Shown here piece by piece: positions 34,804-44,549 of a stretch of DNA of 64,000 bases. This DNA comes from Novosphingobium acidiphilum DSM 19966 (lineage in GTDB: Bacteria > Pseudomonadota > Alphaproteobacteria > Sphingomonadales > Sphingomonadaceae): NCBI RefSeq assembly GCF_000429005.1, contig NZ_AUBA01000011.1, positions 1 to 64,000 on the forward strand, read 5' to 3'. The translations under genes and the position numbers were made by a program. The stretch's first letter is position 1; every line of letters starts with the position of its first letter. The notes below the pieces were generated by a model. It had not been told where the DNA came from and ran no database searches. It saw nothing but the letters and a program-made list of their open reading frames with translations.

Positions 34804-35719
34804 CAGCTGGAGCGACCGCCTGCTTGGCGGCCTGCGCAAGACGCAGGAACGTCTGGCCGACAATCTGGCCGGGCTGACCGGCGGCACGCGGCTGACCGGC
34901 GAACAGCTTGACGATATCGAGGATGCGCTGATCGCATCGGACCTGGGTCCGCGCGCGGCGGCGCGGATCCGCGAACGGCTGGCCGCGGGCCGGTTCGAAT
35001 CCGGGCTGGACGAGGCCGCGTTGCGCGGATCGGTCGCCACCGAGATCGAGGCCATTCTGCGCACCGTGGCCAAGCCGCTGGATATCGTGGCCTTTCCCCG
35101 ACCGCAGGTCATCCTGGTGATCGGGGTCAACGGATCGGGCAAGACCACCACCATCGCCAAGCTGGCGCATCTGTTCCAGGAACAGGACTATTCGGTGATG
35201 CTGGCGGCGGGCGACACATTTCGTGCCGCCGCGATCGGCCAGCTGCGCGTCTGGGCAGACCGGCTGGGTGTGCCGATCGTCAGCGGGGCCGAAGGTGGTG
35301 ATCCCGCCTCGATCGTGTTTGACGCCGTCAAACAGGCGACCGCGGCGGGCACCGACGTGCTGATCGTCGACACCGCCGGACGGCTGCAGAACAAGCGCGA
35401 ACTGATGGACGAACTGGCCAAAGTGCGGCGCGTGCTGGGCCGCCTGAACCCGGCCGCCCCGCATGACGTGGTGCTGGTGCTTGATGCCACCAACGGCCAG
35501 AACGCGTTGCAACAGATCGACGTGTTCCGCGAAGTGGCCGGCGTCACGGGGCTTGTTATGACCAAGCTCGACGGCACTGCGCGCGGCGGCGTGCTGGTGG
35601 CTGCCGCCGAACAATACGGTTTGCCGATCCACGCCATTGGCGTGGGCGAAAAAATTGATGATTTGCGCCCGTTCGACCCCGCTCTGGTCGCCCGGGTCAT
35701 TGCCGGAGACGTGTCGTGA
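34793..35719 (+). CDS. ftsY: signal recognition particle receptor FtsY
   Basis: 308 residues from GTG at 34793, with AAGGA upstream; it overlaps the mtaB stop by 11 nt. Helical N domain 1-95 without the acidic A domain, GVNGSGKTTT at 111-120, DTAGRLQNK, and TKLDGTARGG. GTPase partner of Ffh at the inner membrane. Its next neighbour is yciB. Confidence 0.96.
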   Translation: MSSDSWSDRLLGGLRKTQERLADNLAGLTGGTRLTGEQLDDIEDALIASDLGPRAAARIRERLAAGRFESGLDEAALRGSVATEIEAILRTVAKPLDIVAFPRPQVILVIGVNGSGKTTTIAKLAHLFQEQDYSVMLAAGDTFRAAAIGQLRVWADRLGVPIVSGAEGGDPASIVFDAVKQATAAGTDVLIVDTAGRLQNKRELMDELAKVRRVLGRLNPAAPHDVVLVLDATNGQNALQQIDVFREVAGVTGLVMTKLDGTARGGVLVAAAEQYGLPIHAIGVGEKIDDLRPFDPALVARVIAGDVS

Positions 35720-36384
35720 ACAGCCCTGTTGCGCCTTCGAAAGGCGCCGGTGCCGCCTGGGTCAACCTGCTGGTCGATTATGGGCCGCTGGCGGTGTTTT
35801 TCCTGGCCTATCGCCATTATTCGCCAAAGGGTGGCGATCCGGGGCTGGGCGATGTGGCCGCCGTTACGTTCAGCACGTGCTGGTTCATGGGGGCGACCGT
35901 CGCCGCGCTGATCATTTCGAAATGGCGGCTGGGCAAGATATCGCCGATGCTGTGGCTGTCCTCGACCCTGATCGTCGGCTTTGGCCTGCTGACGGTGTTT
36001 CTGGGCAACCCCGACCTGATCCAGATCAAGGCCACGGTGATCTATGCCCTGTTCGCCGCGATCCTGTTTGCCGGGCTCTATTTCAAACGCCCGATGCTGC
36101 AATATCTGCTGCAATCGGCATTTGACGGACTGAATGACGCAGGCTGGATGAAACTGTCGCGCAACTGGGCGTGGTTTTTCGTGTTCCTGGCGGTGCTGAA
36201 CGAAGTGCTGAGGCACTTTTACAACACCGCCCACCACAATTTCGGCACCTGGCTGACGATCAAGTTCTGGGGCGTGTCGGCCCTGTCGTTCGCGTTCACG
36301 TTCGTGCAACTGCCGATGCTGTTGCGCCACGGAATGGGCGAAGATGCCAAATCCGAGGCAGAAAGCACCACCCCGCACGACTGA
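35716..36384 (+). CDS. yciB: inner membrane-spanning protein YciB (septation protein A)
   Basis: 222 residues with six membrane helices. GPLAVFFLAYRHY near the N-terminus, KRPMLQYLL and LSRNWAWFFVFLAVLNEVLR are family signatures. YciB links envelope synthesis and division; its biochemical role is unsettled. Start GTG at 35716 overlaps the ftsY stop by GTGA. Confidence 0.92.
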   Translation: MNSPVAPSKGAGAAWVNLLVDYGPLAVFFLAYRHYSPKGGDPGLGDVAAVTFSTCWFMGATVAALIISKWRLGKISPMLWLSSTLIVGFGLLTVFLGNPDLIQIKATVIYALFAAILFAGLYFKRPMLQYLLQSAFDGLNDAGWMKLSRNWAWFFVFLAVLNEVLRHFYNTAHHNFGTWLTIKFWGVSALSFAFTFVQLPMLLRHGMGEDAKSEAESTTPHD

Positions 36385-36455
36385 TTTGGGCGCCATAACC
36401 CAAAATTTGCCGCGATCGGCTAGACAACTTCGGTCGGGGTATCGGGGGATCTGGC

Positions 36456-37094
36456 ATGAATATTGTCGTTGGCTCGGCCGCGCTGATCGTCGCCGCCGCG
36501 GTTGTCTATATCGCGATCAAGCCGCAGCCTGCGGATGAATACCCGGTCAGCATGGCCTCGGCCTACAACCGGCTGGCCAGCACCACCCTTGACCTGTCGC
36601 ATGGTCGCAAGGGGCCGTTCGGCGGGCTGAGCACCAGCGTTTCGGGCAATGGCCACAACCAGATCGAATGGAAAGCGGGCGGCACCTTTGCGGCATTCGA
36701 CTGTACGCTGAACCTCGCGCCGCTGGGCGACACCCGCACGAAAGTCGCGGTGTCGTGCACCGGCAGCGGCAGCGACGCGGCCGAAGGTCTGCTGATGACG
36801 ATGGCCCGCAACGCGGTGATCGAACAAGTCGATTCGACCCTGAAAAACTGCGCCTATGACATCGAACTGGCCAAAGGCGCGACCGCCAGTCGATGGCCCG
36901 ACGACATCGTGCATCACGCCGGTATCCACGAATCGATCGGCAACGCCATCAGGATGCAGGCCGATATCGCCGACGAACAGCGCAAAGCCGAGCAGGCGTT
37001 CAAGGACAGCGAAAGCGAGCACGAATCTGCCACCTACGGTCAACCCAGCATGCAGACGGTGCCGACCGAGCCCGAGCCCGCCACCAATCCGTGA
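36456..37094 (+). CDS. membrane-anchored protein of unknown function
   Basis: 212 residues. An N-terminal helix at 4-22 is followed by a soluble domain with a Gly/Ser-rich start, a cysteine-containing strand region (AAFDCTLNLAPLGDTRTKV) and a charged C-terminal helix (DEQRKAEQAFKDSESEHE). I recognise no family. It lies 72 nt after yciB and is convergent with kup. Codon use and composition match the neighbours, so it is probably real. Confidence 0.7.
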   Translation: MNIVVGSAALIVAAAVVYIAIKPQPADEYPVSMASAYNRLASTTLDLSHGRKGPFGGLSTSVSGNGHNQIEWKAGGTFAAFDCTLNLAPLGDTRTKVAVSCTGSGSDAAEGLLMTMARNAVIEQVDSTLKNCAYDIELAKGATASRWPDDIVHHAGIHESIGNAIRMQADIADEQRKAEQAFKDSESEHESATYGQPSMQTVPTEPEPATNP

Positions 37095-37158
37095 CCGGCT
37101 CTGCGTGCGGACGCGCGCCGGCATCGCACGCCGGCATCGCACGCCGTCAGCGCCCGTT

Positions 37159-39084
37159 TCAAATCTTGATCTGTGCGCCCAGTTCCACCACGCGGTTGGT
37201 GGGCAGGCGGAAAAACTCCATCGCGCTGGCAGAATTGCGCAGCATCCATGAAAACAGCTTTTCCCGCCACAACGCCATGCCTGGCGTGTCCGATGGCAAC
37301 AGCGTCTGGCGCGACAGGAAAAAGCTGGTGCGCATCATGTCGAACGGTTCACCGCCCAGCGTCAAAAGCTTCAGCGCGCCGGGCACATCGGTTTCTTCCA
37401 GAAATCCGAAGCGCAGTTTCAACCGATAGAAGCCGTTGCCGAATTCGGTGACCGCCGCGCGGGTTGCAGGATCGACGAACGGCGTATCCTCGATCAGCAC
37501 GGTCATCAGCACGATGCGGTCATGCAGCACCTTGTTGTGCTTCATGTTGTGCAACAGCGCCGAAGGCACGCCGGCCGAGGCCGAGGCCATGAACACCGCG
37601 GTGCCGGGCACGCGGATCGCACTGGAATGTGCCGACTTGGTAAACACTTCGAGCGGCATCCCGCTGGTGGTCATCGTCTTGCGCATCAGCGCGCGCCCGC
37701 GCGACCACGTGGTCAGCAGGATGAACACCACCGTGCCCATCAGCAGCGGCACCCAGCCGCCATCGGGCACCTTGGTCAGGTTGGCCGCCAGATAAAGCCC
37801 GTCGACCGCAAAGAACAGCGCCAGCAAAGGCACGGCCAGCAGCGGCTTCCAATGCCAGATGCGGAACATCACCACCGCCAGCAGCACATTGTCGATCAGC
37901 ATCGCCGCGGTCACCGCCACGCCATACGTCGCGGTCAGGTTGGTCGACTGCTTGAACACCAGCACCAGCAGCAGCACCGCCACCAGCAAGGCCTGGTTGA
38001 TCGCAGGGATGTAGATCTGCCCGGCGGCCAGGCTGGTATGGCGGATCGTCATACGCGGGATAAAGCCCAGCTGGATCGCCTGCTGGGTGACCGAAAACAC
38101 CCCCGAAATCACCGCCTGCGACGCGATGATCGCCGCCAGGCTGGCCAGGATCAGCAGCGGCCACTGAAACCAGTTGGGCGCCAGCAGATAGAACGGGCTG
38201 ACCAGCGCATCATGACTGCGCAGCAGCAGCGCCGCCTGCCCCAGATAATTGAGCACCAGCGCGGGCAACACCACGGTCAGCCACGACAGCCGGATCGGCA
38301 AACGCCCGAAATGCCCCATATCGGCATACAGCGCCTCGGCCCCCGTCACCGCCAGAACGGCGGCGCCCATCGCCAGGAAACCCCGCCACGGATCGCTGAC
38401 AAACATCACGATGGCATAGTGCGGCGACAGCGCAGCCATCACTTGCGGATGCGTGGCAATGCTGATCACGCCGAGCACGGCGATCGTGGCGAAATAGACC
38501 AGCATGACCGGCCCGAAAAAGGCCGCCAGCCGCGCCGTGCCGCGCGATTGCAGCAGGAACAGCACGATCAGGATCACCACCACCAGCGGCAGCACGGCAT
38601 AGCGCAGTTCGGGGCGGTATACCGCCACGCCTTCGATCGCGCCCATCACCGACACCGCCGGGGTGATCATGGCATCGCCGTAGAACAGTGCGGTGGCCAG
38701 CACGCCCAGCAGGATGATCCCCTTGCCCCAGCGTCGTTCGGTGCCTTCGCGGTTGATCAGCGCCAGCAGCGCCAGGCTGCCGCCTTCGCCGCGATTGTCG
38801 GCACGCATCATGATGATCACATATTTCAGCGTGACCATGATCAGCATCGACCAGAACATCAGGCTGACAATGCCGTGGATGTGCAGCGAATCGAGTGGCA
38901 AGCGGTGCCGCCCGGCAAACGTATCGCGCAACGCATAAAGCGGGCTGGTGCCGATATCGCCGAACACCACACCCATTGCGCCGATCGCGAGCCGCGCCAT
39001 CGCGCTGCCCCCGCCTTCACCGATCGCCCGGTGCAGCCCGCGGACTTCGCCGTGTGGTACCGCAGCGCCTGGTTGTGTGGTCAT
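37159..39084 (-). CDS. kup: KUP-family potassium transporter
   Basis: 641 residues with about twelve membrane helices. Signatures: GVVFGDIGTSPLYALRDTF near 33-51, ADNRGEGGSLALLALI, and YGDAMITPAVSV. A C-terminal cytoplasmic domain of about 150 residues ends NRVVELGAQIKI. Imports K+ with protons. It is downstream of the ccm operon on the same strand, 134 nt away. Confidence 0.95.
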   Translation of the reverse strand: MTTQPGAAVPHGEVRGLHRAIGEGGGSAMARLAIGAMGVVFGDIGTSPLYALRDTFAGRHRLPLDSLHIHGIVSLMFWSMLIMVTLKYVIIMMRADNRGEGGSLALLALINREGTERRWGKGIILLGVLATALFYGDAMITPAVSVMGAIEGVAVYRPELRYAVLPLVVVILIVLFLLQSRGTARLAAFFGPVMLVYFATIAVLGVISIATHPQVMAALSPHYAIVMFVSDPWRGFLAMGAAVLAVTGAEALYADMGHFGRLPIRLSWLTVVLPALVLNYLGQAALLLRSHDALVSPFYLLAPNWFQWPLLILASLAAIIASQAVISGVFSVTQQAIQLGFIPRMTIRHTSLAAGQIYIPAINQALLVAVLLLVLVFKQSTNLTATYGVAVTAAMLIDNVLLAVVMFRIWHWKPLLAVPLLALFFAVDGLYLAANLTKVPDGGWVPLLMGTVVFILLTTWSRGRALMRKTMTTSGMPLEVFTKSAHSSAIRVPGTAVFMASASAGVPSALLHNMKHNKVLHDRIVLMTVLIEDTPFVDPATRAAVTEFGNGFYRLKLRFGFLEETDVPGALKLLTLGGEPFDMMRTSFFLSRQTLLPSDTPGMALWREKLFSWMLRNSASAMEFFRLPTNRVVELGAQIKI

Positions 39085-39218
39085 GGTCGTGGGGCCCCCG
39101 GCCTGTTGCGCCCGATCCGCAGGGACCCTGCACGTGGGCGAGGCGCATTAGCACCGCCCCGATAGGCGGGCAATGGGCGCTTGACGCATGGCATGCCGCG
39201 CCAGAAAATCATTGTTTA

Positions 39219-39908
39219 TCAGCGCGGTGCTGCTGTGGACTCGGGCTGTGCGGGCGCGGCTGGGGTCTCCGGCAAGGGCTTGCCCTCGCTCATCGCGATC
39301 AGCTGGTCGATTCGAGCGATGCGCGCAATCAGATCGCGGCGGAACGGCGCATCGGCCGGCGACCGCTGCAACAGATCCGCCCACATCGCGCGTGCTTCGA
39401 CCAGATGGCCCGATTGCGCCAGCGCCATGCCCAGAAAGAACGGGGGCCCGGGGTGGTTGGGATCGATCGTGGCAGCGCGCACAAATGCAAACCGGGCGGC
39501 GGGTGTGATCGTGCCCTCGCTATGCCCGGTCAACGCATTGCCCAGTGCAACCCAAAGATCGGGATCCCGGGGGTTCTTGCGGATCGCAGTGTCAAGCAGA
39601 TCGGCAGCCGCGCGAAACTGTCCCTGCCGCGTCAGGGCGTCGGCCATCACCAGCCAAGACTGCCCCTGGCCGTAATTGCTGCCCATCGCCTGGCGTTGCC
39701 GGACCAGTTCGGCATCTGCGGTCTGCTGGTTTTCGACCGGCGCGCGTGGCGCACCGGCCAACCCGGGATGCCCCTGGATGGCATAGCCGGCCAGCCCGAA
39801 CAGCAACGCGGCCCCGGTCAATTCCCAGGCCGCGCGCGGAATTTTCAGCACAAACGCCAGCACCGCAAACACCACCGCGGCAATGCCCAGCAACAGCACC
39901 CAGATCAT
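39219..39908 (-). CDS. ccmI: cytochrome c maturation protein CcmI (TPR type)
   Basis: 229 residues. Two N-terminal membrane helices (about 2-20 and 27-45), then tetratricopeptide repeats from about 85 to 200 (WLVMADALTRQGQFRAAADL, DLWVALGNALT, PFFLGMALAQSGHLVEARAM). CcmI/CycH holds apocytochrome c for haem attachment by CcmF and CcmH. The ATG at 39908 overlaps the ccmH stop by 4 nt. Confidence 0.85.
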   Translation of the reverse strand: MIWVLLLGIAAVVFAVLAFVLKIPRAAWELTGAALLFGLAGYAIQGHPGLAGAPRAPVENQQTADAELVRQRQAMGSNYGQGQSWLVMADALTRQGQFRAAADLLDTAIRKNPRDPDLWVALGNALTGHSEGTITPAARFAFVRAATIDPNHPGPPFFLGMALAQSGHLVEARAMWADLLQRSPADAPFRRDLIARIARIDQLIAMSEGKPLPETPAAPAQPESTAAPR

Positions 39909-40327
39909 GCCATGTCTCCCGGACGGGCACGCGCGAAACGTCCGCGCAGCAGCAGCGCGGCCAGCGCCAGAAACACCACCGGGGCTGCAAACAGCGGCCA
40001 GGTAATCGGTTTGACCTGCGGGGTATAGGACACATAGTCGCCATAGCGCGCGATCAGCCATTGGCGGATATGTTCGGGATCTTCGCCGCGGGCAATGCGC
40101 GTGCGCACTTCGCTGCGCATGTCACCCGCGATCGGCGCATCCGAATCGGCGATCGACTGGCTTTGGCACATCACGCAGCGCAATGTGACCATCAGCGCCT
40201 TGGCGCGCGCCTCCTGCTCGGGATTGTCGAGCTGGCGATAGGCAAAGGGCGCAGGCGGCACATTTTCCTGCGCCGCCGCCGGCACCGCACATGCCAGCAG
40301 CAGGACCAGGCTCAGCAACAGTCTCAC
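39905..40327 (-). CDS. ccmH: cytochrome c maturation protein CcmH
   Basis: 140 residues. Signal peptide 1-20, redox pair Cys51/Cys54 in TLRCVMCQSQSIADS, and a membrane helix near 108-128. It reduces the CXXCH disulfide of apocytochrome c together with CcmG. Overlaps ccmG and ccmI by 4 nt. Confidence 0.95.
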   Translation of the reverse strand: MRLLLSLVLLLACAVPAAAQENVPPAPFAYRQLDNPEQEARAKALMVTLRCVMCQSQSIADSDAPIAGDMRSEVRTRIARGEDPEHIRQWLIARYGDYVSYTPQVKPITWPLFAAPVVFLALAALLLRGRFARARPGDMA

Positions 40328-40866
40328 GAACCGCCTCCGGCTGCTTTTACGCGATCCAGCAGCATCGGCACATCTTCGGGGCGAATATCGCCGATATGCT
40401 GGTAACGGATCACGCCGCGCCCATCGATGACGTAGGTTTCGGGCACACCCGACGATCCAATCGCCAGTTGCACCTTGCGCGCATCATCCCGGCCGATCGC
40501 GGCATAGGGATTGCCATTGGCGGCCAGGAACCGCGCCAGATCATCGGCCTGGTCGTGGATCGCCACGCCATCCACTTCGACGCCTGCGCGCGCGAGCGCC
40601 TCAAGCTGAGGCGCCTCTGCCGCGCACGGCACGCACCAGCTGGCAAACACGTTCAACAGTTTGGGGCGCCCGGTGCGGAATGCCGCGGTTGACAAGCCGG
40701 GGCGCCCGACATTGGCCGCAGGCAGATCGAATTGCGGCAGCGGGTTGCCGACAAAGGCGCTGGCCACAACGGTATCGCCGGGGTGCAACAAGCGCCCCAC
40801 AAACAGCGCAAACAGCCCGGCGAAAATTGCCAGCGGCAGCCACAGCGCCAGGTTCGAGCGGTTCAT
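40324..40866 (-). CDS. ccmG: thiol:disulfide oxidoreductase CcmG (DsbE)
   Basis: 180 residues. N-terminal membrane anchor 7-25, thioredoxin fold with W-C-V-P-C at 77-81 and SSGVPETYVIDGRGVI, where the cis-Pro loop carries VPET as in other CcmG proteins. It supplies electrons from CcdA/DsbD to CcmH. The ATG at 40866 overlaps the ccmF stop. Confidence 0.95.
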   Translation of the reverse strand: MNRSNLALWLPLAIFAGLFALFVGRLLHPGDTVVASAFVGNPLPQFDLPAANVGRPGLSTAAFRTGRPKLLNVFASWCVPCAAEAPQLEALARAGVEVDGVAIHDQADDLARFLAANGNPYAAIGRDDARKVQLAIGSSGVPETYVIDGRGVIRYQHIGDIRPEDVPMLLDRVKAAGGGS

Positions 40867-42827
40867 CGCCCCTGCCTCATCCGGCGCCACGCGATCTTGT
40901 CCCTGGCCACCCAGCGCTTGAGATCGGCCAGCACGCGCCCGGCCAGCGCAAGCAGTCCGCCCAGCCCGACCAAGACCCCGCCCAGCCAGATCAGCGGTGC
41001 GAACGGTTTCCACCAGAACCGCATCTGCCAGCGGCCATCGGCCGCAGCCTCGCCCAGCACGACATACAATTGCCCGTTCCAGCGCGTTTCCAGCGCGGAT
41101 TCGTTGCGCGTGCCCGGCGGGTTGGAAAAGGTTTCGGCACGCGGGCTGAGCAGCGCCGGCATCCCGCCGGCGTAACGCGTCGACACGCTGGCCTCAAGCG
41201 CGGTCCAGTTCGGCCCGGCAACCGGCATGATCCCGGCCAGTTGCACGCGCCACGGCCCGACTTCGCGGGTTTCGCCCACCGCCATCGCCGCCAGCCGTTC
41301 CACCGAAAACGCACTTTCGCTCGACATGCCGAACAGCGACACGGCGATCCCGGCATGCGCAATGACCATGCCCCACACCGGCAGCGGCGTGCGCCGCAGA
41401 TTGCGCCCGACCAGCGGCAGCAGGGCGGCGGGAAACAGGCCCGAGGCAAGCGCAAGGCCCAACGCGGGCAGCAGGCCGATGCCGGACGCCACGATTTCAA
41501 CCCCGGCAAACACGGCCACAGCAATCACCGCGCAGACCAGCACGGGCCACGACACGCGCCGTGTGCGATCACCGGTCAGGCGGTCCTGCCGCCAGCGCAA
41601 CAGCGGCCCGACCGCCATCACCGCGAACATCGGAAACGCAAACATCGCCGAAGCCGGATTGAAATAGGGCGCGCCCACCGAAACCTTGACGCCATAGGCC
41701 TCGGTCACCAGCGGATAGAGCGTGCCGATCAGCACGATGCCCAAAATCCCGCTGAGCATGACATTGTTGAACACCAGCGCGCCTTCGCGGCTGACAAAGG
41801 CAAACCGCTTGCCCTCGGTCACGGTGCCGGCGCGCAAGGTGAACAGCGCCAACGCACCGCCGATATCGATCGCCAGCAGCGCAAGGATAAACGCCCCGCG
41901 CCGGGGATCGACAGCAAAGGCATGGACCGACGTCAGGATGCCCGATCGCACCAGAAACGTGCCGACCATCGACATCGAAAACGCGATCACGCCAAGCATG
42001 ACCGTCCAAGCGCGCAACGCATCGCGGCTCGACAGCACCGACACCGAATGGAGCAGCGCGGTCGCGGCCAACCAGGGCATCAGCGACGCGTTTTCAACCG
42101 GATCCCAGAACCACCAGCCGCCCCAGCCAAGCGTGTAATAGGCCCAGTACGACCCCGCAGTGATCCCCAGCGTCAGGAAAATCCACGCGCCCAGCACCCA
42201 GGGGCGCATCGCGCGGGCAAAGGCCGGTCCGACATTGCGCGTAACCAGCGCGCCGATCGCGAACGAGAACGCGATCGATAACCCGACATAGCCGACATAC
42301 AGCGTGGGCGGATGAAACGCGAGGCCGACATCCTGCAACAGCGGGTTCAGCCCCTGCCCTTCGTCGGCCGGCTGTGCCAGCCGCGCAAACGGGTTCGAGG
42401 CGAACAGCAGAAAGGCATAGAACCCCAGGCTGATAAACGCCTGACCCGCCAGCGTGGCCATCAACGTGGGTTCATCAAGGCGCCGTTCGATCACCGCGAC
42501 AAACGCGCCTGCCACCGCCATGATCGTCACCCACATCAGCATCGAGCCTTCGTGGTTGCCCCAAGTGCCGGCAATCTTGAAAATCAGCGGCTTGGCCGAA
42601 TGGCTGTTGTCCACCACCAGCTTGACCGACAGGTCGGTCGTCACAAACAACGTGACCAGCGCGGCAAAGGCGGCCAGCACCAGCACACCCTGCATCACCG
42701 CCACCGGGCGCACCAGCCCCGCCAGCGCGCGCCCCTCGGGCCGCAGCGCAAGGCCGCCGGTCACCAGTTGCAACACCGCCAGCGCAGCCGCCATCCACAG
42801 CACAGCCAGACCGAGTTCTGCGATCAT
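40863..42827 (-). CDS. ccmF: haem lyase subunit CcmF
   Basis: 654 residues with about fifteen membrane helices. The WWD domain reads GWGGWWFWDPVENASLMPWL. Nearby histidines that ligate haem (TAGSYWAYYTLGW, HPPTLYVGY) are present. It attaches haem to apocytochrome c with CcmH and CcmI. Stop overlaps ccmG, start overlaps ccmE. Confidence 0.96.
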   Translation of the reverse strand: MIAELGLAVLWMAAALAVLQLVTGGLALRPEGRALAGLVRPVAVMQGVLVLAAFAALVTLFVTTDLSVKLVVDNSHSAKPLIFKIAGTWGNHEGSMLMWVTIMAVAGAFVAVIERRLDEPTLMATLAGQAFISLGFYAFLLFASNPFARLAQPADEGQGLNPLLQDVGLAFHPPTLYVGYVGLSIAFSFAIGALVTRNVGPAFARAMRPWVLGAWIFLTLGITAGSYWAYYTLGWGGWWFWDPVENASLMPWLAATALLHSVSVLSSRDALRAWTVMLGVIAFSMSMVGTFLVRSGILTSVHAFAVDPRRGAFILALLAIDIGGALALFTLRAGTVTEGKRFAFVSREGALVFNNVMLSGILGIVLIGTLYPLVTEAYGVKVSVGAPYFNPASAMFAFPMFAVMAVGPLLRWRQDRLTGDRTRRVSWPVLVCAVIAVAVFAGVEIVASGIGLLPALGLALASGLFPAALLPLVGRNLRRTPLPVWGMVIAHAGIAVSLFGMSSESAFSVERLAAMAVGETREVGPWRVQLAGIMPVAGPNWTALEASVSTRYAGGMPALLSPRAETFSNPPGTRNESALETRWNGQLYVVLGEAAADGRWQMRFWWKPFAPLIWLGGVLVGLGGLLALAGRVLADLKRWVARDKIAWRRMRQGR

Positions 42828-43282
42828 CGGGTTTTTGCCACCGCTTGCCTGGACCGCGTCGAAACCATGTCCTTCATTTCGCGCGGCACATATTTTTCAT
42901 CATGTTTGGCCAGAAGCGTATCGGCGACAAAGGTTGTGCCCTCCATCCGGCCATCGGCCACCACGCCCGACCCTTCGACGAACAGATCGGGGGTAATGCC
43001 GGTGAAACGCACCGGCACTTCCGCCTTGCCGTCGGTCACGGTGAAGTGGATGGTCACGCCATCGGGCATCGTCTTCAACGAACCCTTTTCGACCATCCCG
43101 CCCAGACGCACCCCTTTGCCCTGTTCGGGCGGCCGCGTCGCCATTTCGCTGGGAATGTAGAAATAGCTCGCCTGGCCGCGCAGCGCATAGACCGCCAGCA
43201 ACGCCGCACCGATCAGCGCGACCAGCGCCACACAGACCAGCACCAGCCGCTGATGTTTGGGTTTCAGGATTGCAGCGGTCAT
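42824..43282 (-). CDS. ccmE: haem chaperone CcmE
   Basis: 152 residues. Membrane anchor 13-32 and a periplasmic OB-fold. Covalent haem is carried by His127 in LLAKHDEKYVP, with Tyr131 as axial ligand. This is the His form and not the archaeal Cys form. It takes haem from CcmC and passes it to CcmF. Confidence 0.96.
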   Translation of the reverse strand: MTAAILKPKHQRLVLVCVALVALIGAALLAVYALRGQASYFYIPSEMATRPPEQGKGVRLGGMVEKGSLKTMPDGVTIHFTVTDGKAEVPVRFTGITPDLFVEGSGVVADGRMEGTTFVADTLLAKHDEKYVPREMKDMVSTRSRQAVAKTR

Positions 43283-43419
43283 TTGCGGCGCACTTTGTCG
43301 CGGCGGCGTTCGGCGCGCAGCATCGCCAGCAGCGACCAGCCGACCATGACCAGGGTTCCGGCCACGCCGATGACCAGAGCCGCCCAGACGAATTCCCACT
43401 GGTTCAAGCGTTCGTGCAT
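43279..43419 (-). CDS. ccmD: haem exporter protein CcmD
   Basis: 46 residues: one membrane helix (EFVWAALVIGVAGTLVMVGW) followed by a basic tail (AERRRDKVRRK), the typical CcmD layout. The ATG at 43419 is chosen from that layout and from its 4-nt overlap with ccmE; the upstream open frame lies inside ccmC. It helps release holo-CcmE from CcmC. Confidence 0.88.
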   Translation of the reverse strand: MHERLNQWEFVWAALVIGVAGTLVMVGWSLLAMLRAERRRDKVRRK

Positions 43420-43430
43420 GCGATCCGTTT

Positions 43431-44156
43431 TCAACCCAATGCCTTGCGACGCAGGCGCGCCTCGGTCTGGATATCGGCCAGCAGCATGCGCATCCGCGCG
43501 ATCACCACCGCGCCGAATATCAACGAAAAGCCCAGCGCCGCGATCAGCAACGGCCAAAGGTAAGTGCCGTCAATCGCCGATTTGCCCATGGTGATCGATG
43601 GCGGCTGGTGCAGGCTGTTCCACCACACCACCGACCGGTTGATGATCGGAATGTTGATGGCCCCGACCAACCCGAAAATCGCGGGAATGCGCGCGGCATT
43701 GCCGCCCGATGCATCGCGCTGCGCCGCGTCGGCCAGCGCGATATAGCCGAAATACAAAAACAGCAGGATCAGGAAACTGGTCAGGCGCCCGTCCCACACC
43801 CACCATGCGCCCCAGGTCGGGCGCCCCCAGATCGACCCGGTGATCAGCCCCAGCGCGGTAAACACCGCACCCGGCACGGCCGCCGCACGTGCGGCAATCG
43901 CGGCCAGCGGGTGGCGCCAAACCAGTTCGACAATGCTCGAAATCGCGATGGTCGACCAACCCGCCATGCCCAGCCAGACGCAAGGAACATGAATGTACAG
44001 GATCTTGACCGTGACCCCCATCAGGTGGTCGGGCGGCGCATAGGCCACGCCCCACGCCACGGCACCCAGCGACATCACCAGCCCCGGCACCAGCAGCACC
44101 GGCAAAAGCCAGCGTGCAAGCCGCAGGAAACGGGCAGGATTGGCAAATGCGTGCAT
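43431..44156 (-). CDS. ccmC: haem handling protein CcmC
   Basis: 241 residues from the ATG at 44156. Six membrane helices and the WWD-type motif RPTWGAWWVWDGRLTS, flanked by histidines (YIHVPCVW and NSLHQPPS). It loads haem onto CcmE. First gene of ccmCDEFGHI. The ATP-dependent partners CcmA and CcmB are not in this window. Confidence 0.95.
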   Translation of the reverse strand: MHAFANPARFLRLARWLLPVLLVPGLVMSLGAVAWGVAYAPPDHLMGVTVKILYIHVPCVWLGMAGWSTIAISSIVELVWRHPLAAIAARAAAVPGAVFTALGLITGSIWGRPTWGAWWVWDGRLTSFLILLFLYFGYIALADAAQRDASGGNAARIPAIFGLVGAINIPIINRSVVWWNSLHQPPSITMGKSAIDGTYLWPLLIAALGFSLIFGAVVIARMRMLLADIQTEARLRRKALG

Positions 44157-44318
44157 GTGAAAGGCGAAAACGTCCCGTCTGCAATACCGATTCGGTCGTA
44201 GCGTGTGCGCGACCGGAACACGACCTGCCAAAAAGACCGCGCTGACACAAATGCCGCGCACCTTTCGGCGGACCACCCTTGGCCTAGCAGCGACAAGGGT
44301 CTTTGCAATAGGGAAAAA

Positions 44319-44396
44319 TGGGGCGACCAATGGGGTTCGAACCCACGACCTCCGGTACCACAAACCGGCGCTCTAACCAACTGAGCTATGATCGCC
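44319..44396 (-). tRNA. tRNA-His (GTG)
   Basis: Full cloverleaf on the minus strand: acceptor GCGATCA/TGGTCGC, D arm GCTCAGTTGGTTAGAGC, anticodon stem CCGGT/ACCGG with loop TTGTGGT (anticodon GTG), T arm GTGGG-TTCGAAC-CCCAT. An extra G at -1 faces C73, the histidine identity pair, and CCA is encoded. Confidence 0.97.
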
Positions 44397-44549
44397 ACAC
44401 GAGGCGCCCCTTTGCTCAAAAGGCGCCCAAATGGAAAGAGAAAAAGTTACCTTGGTGTCGGATTGCGGTCCGGCACCAAGGCCAAATCGTTCAAACGCTT
44501 GAATAACAGGGGCGAACCGGCGCAATCGCCCTGCCCACCCCCGTCCGGA

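Noticed and set aside
37522..39165. 547-codon plus-strand open frame opposite kup
   Set aside because: His/Gln/Arg-rich shadow of kup.
40680..42281. 533-codon plus-strand open frame opposite ccmF
   Set aside because: Shadow of ccmF, no domain and no ribosome site.
37159..44156. ccmA and ccmB expected with the ccm operon
   Set aside because: I looked around ccmC and found none; in many alphaproteobacteria they lie elsewhere.
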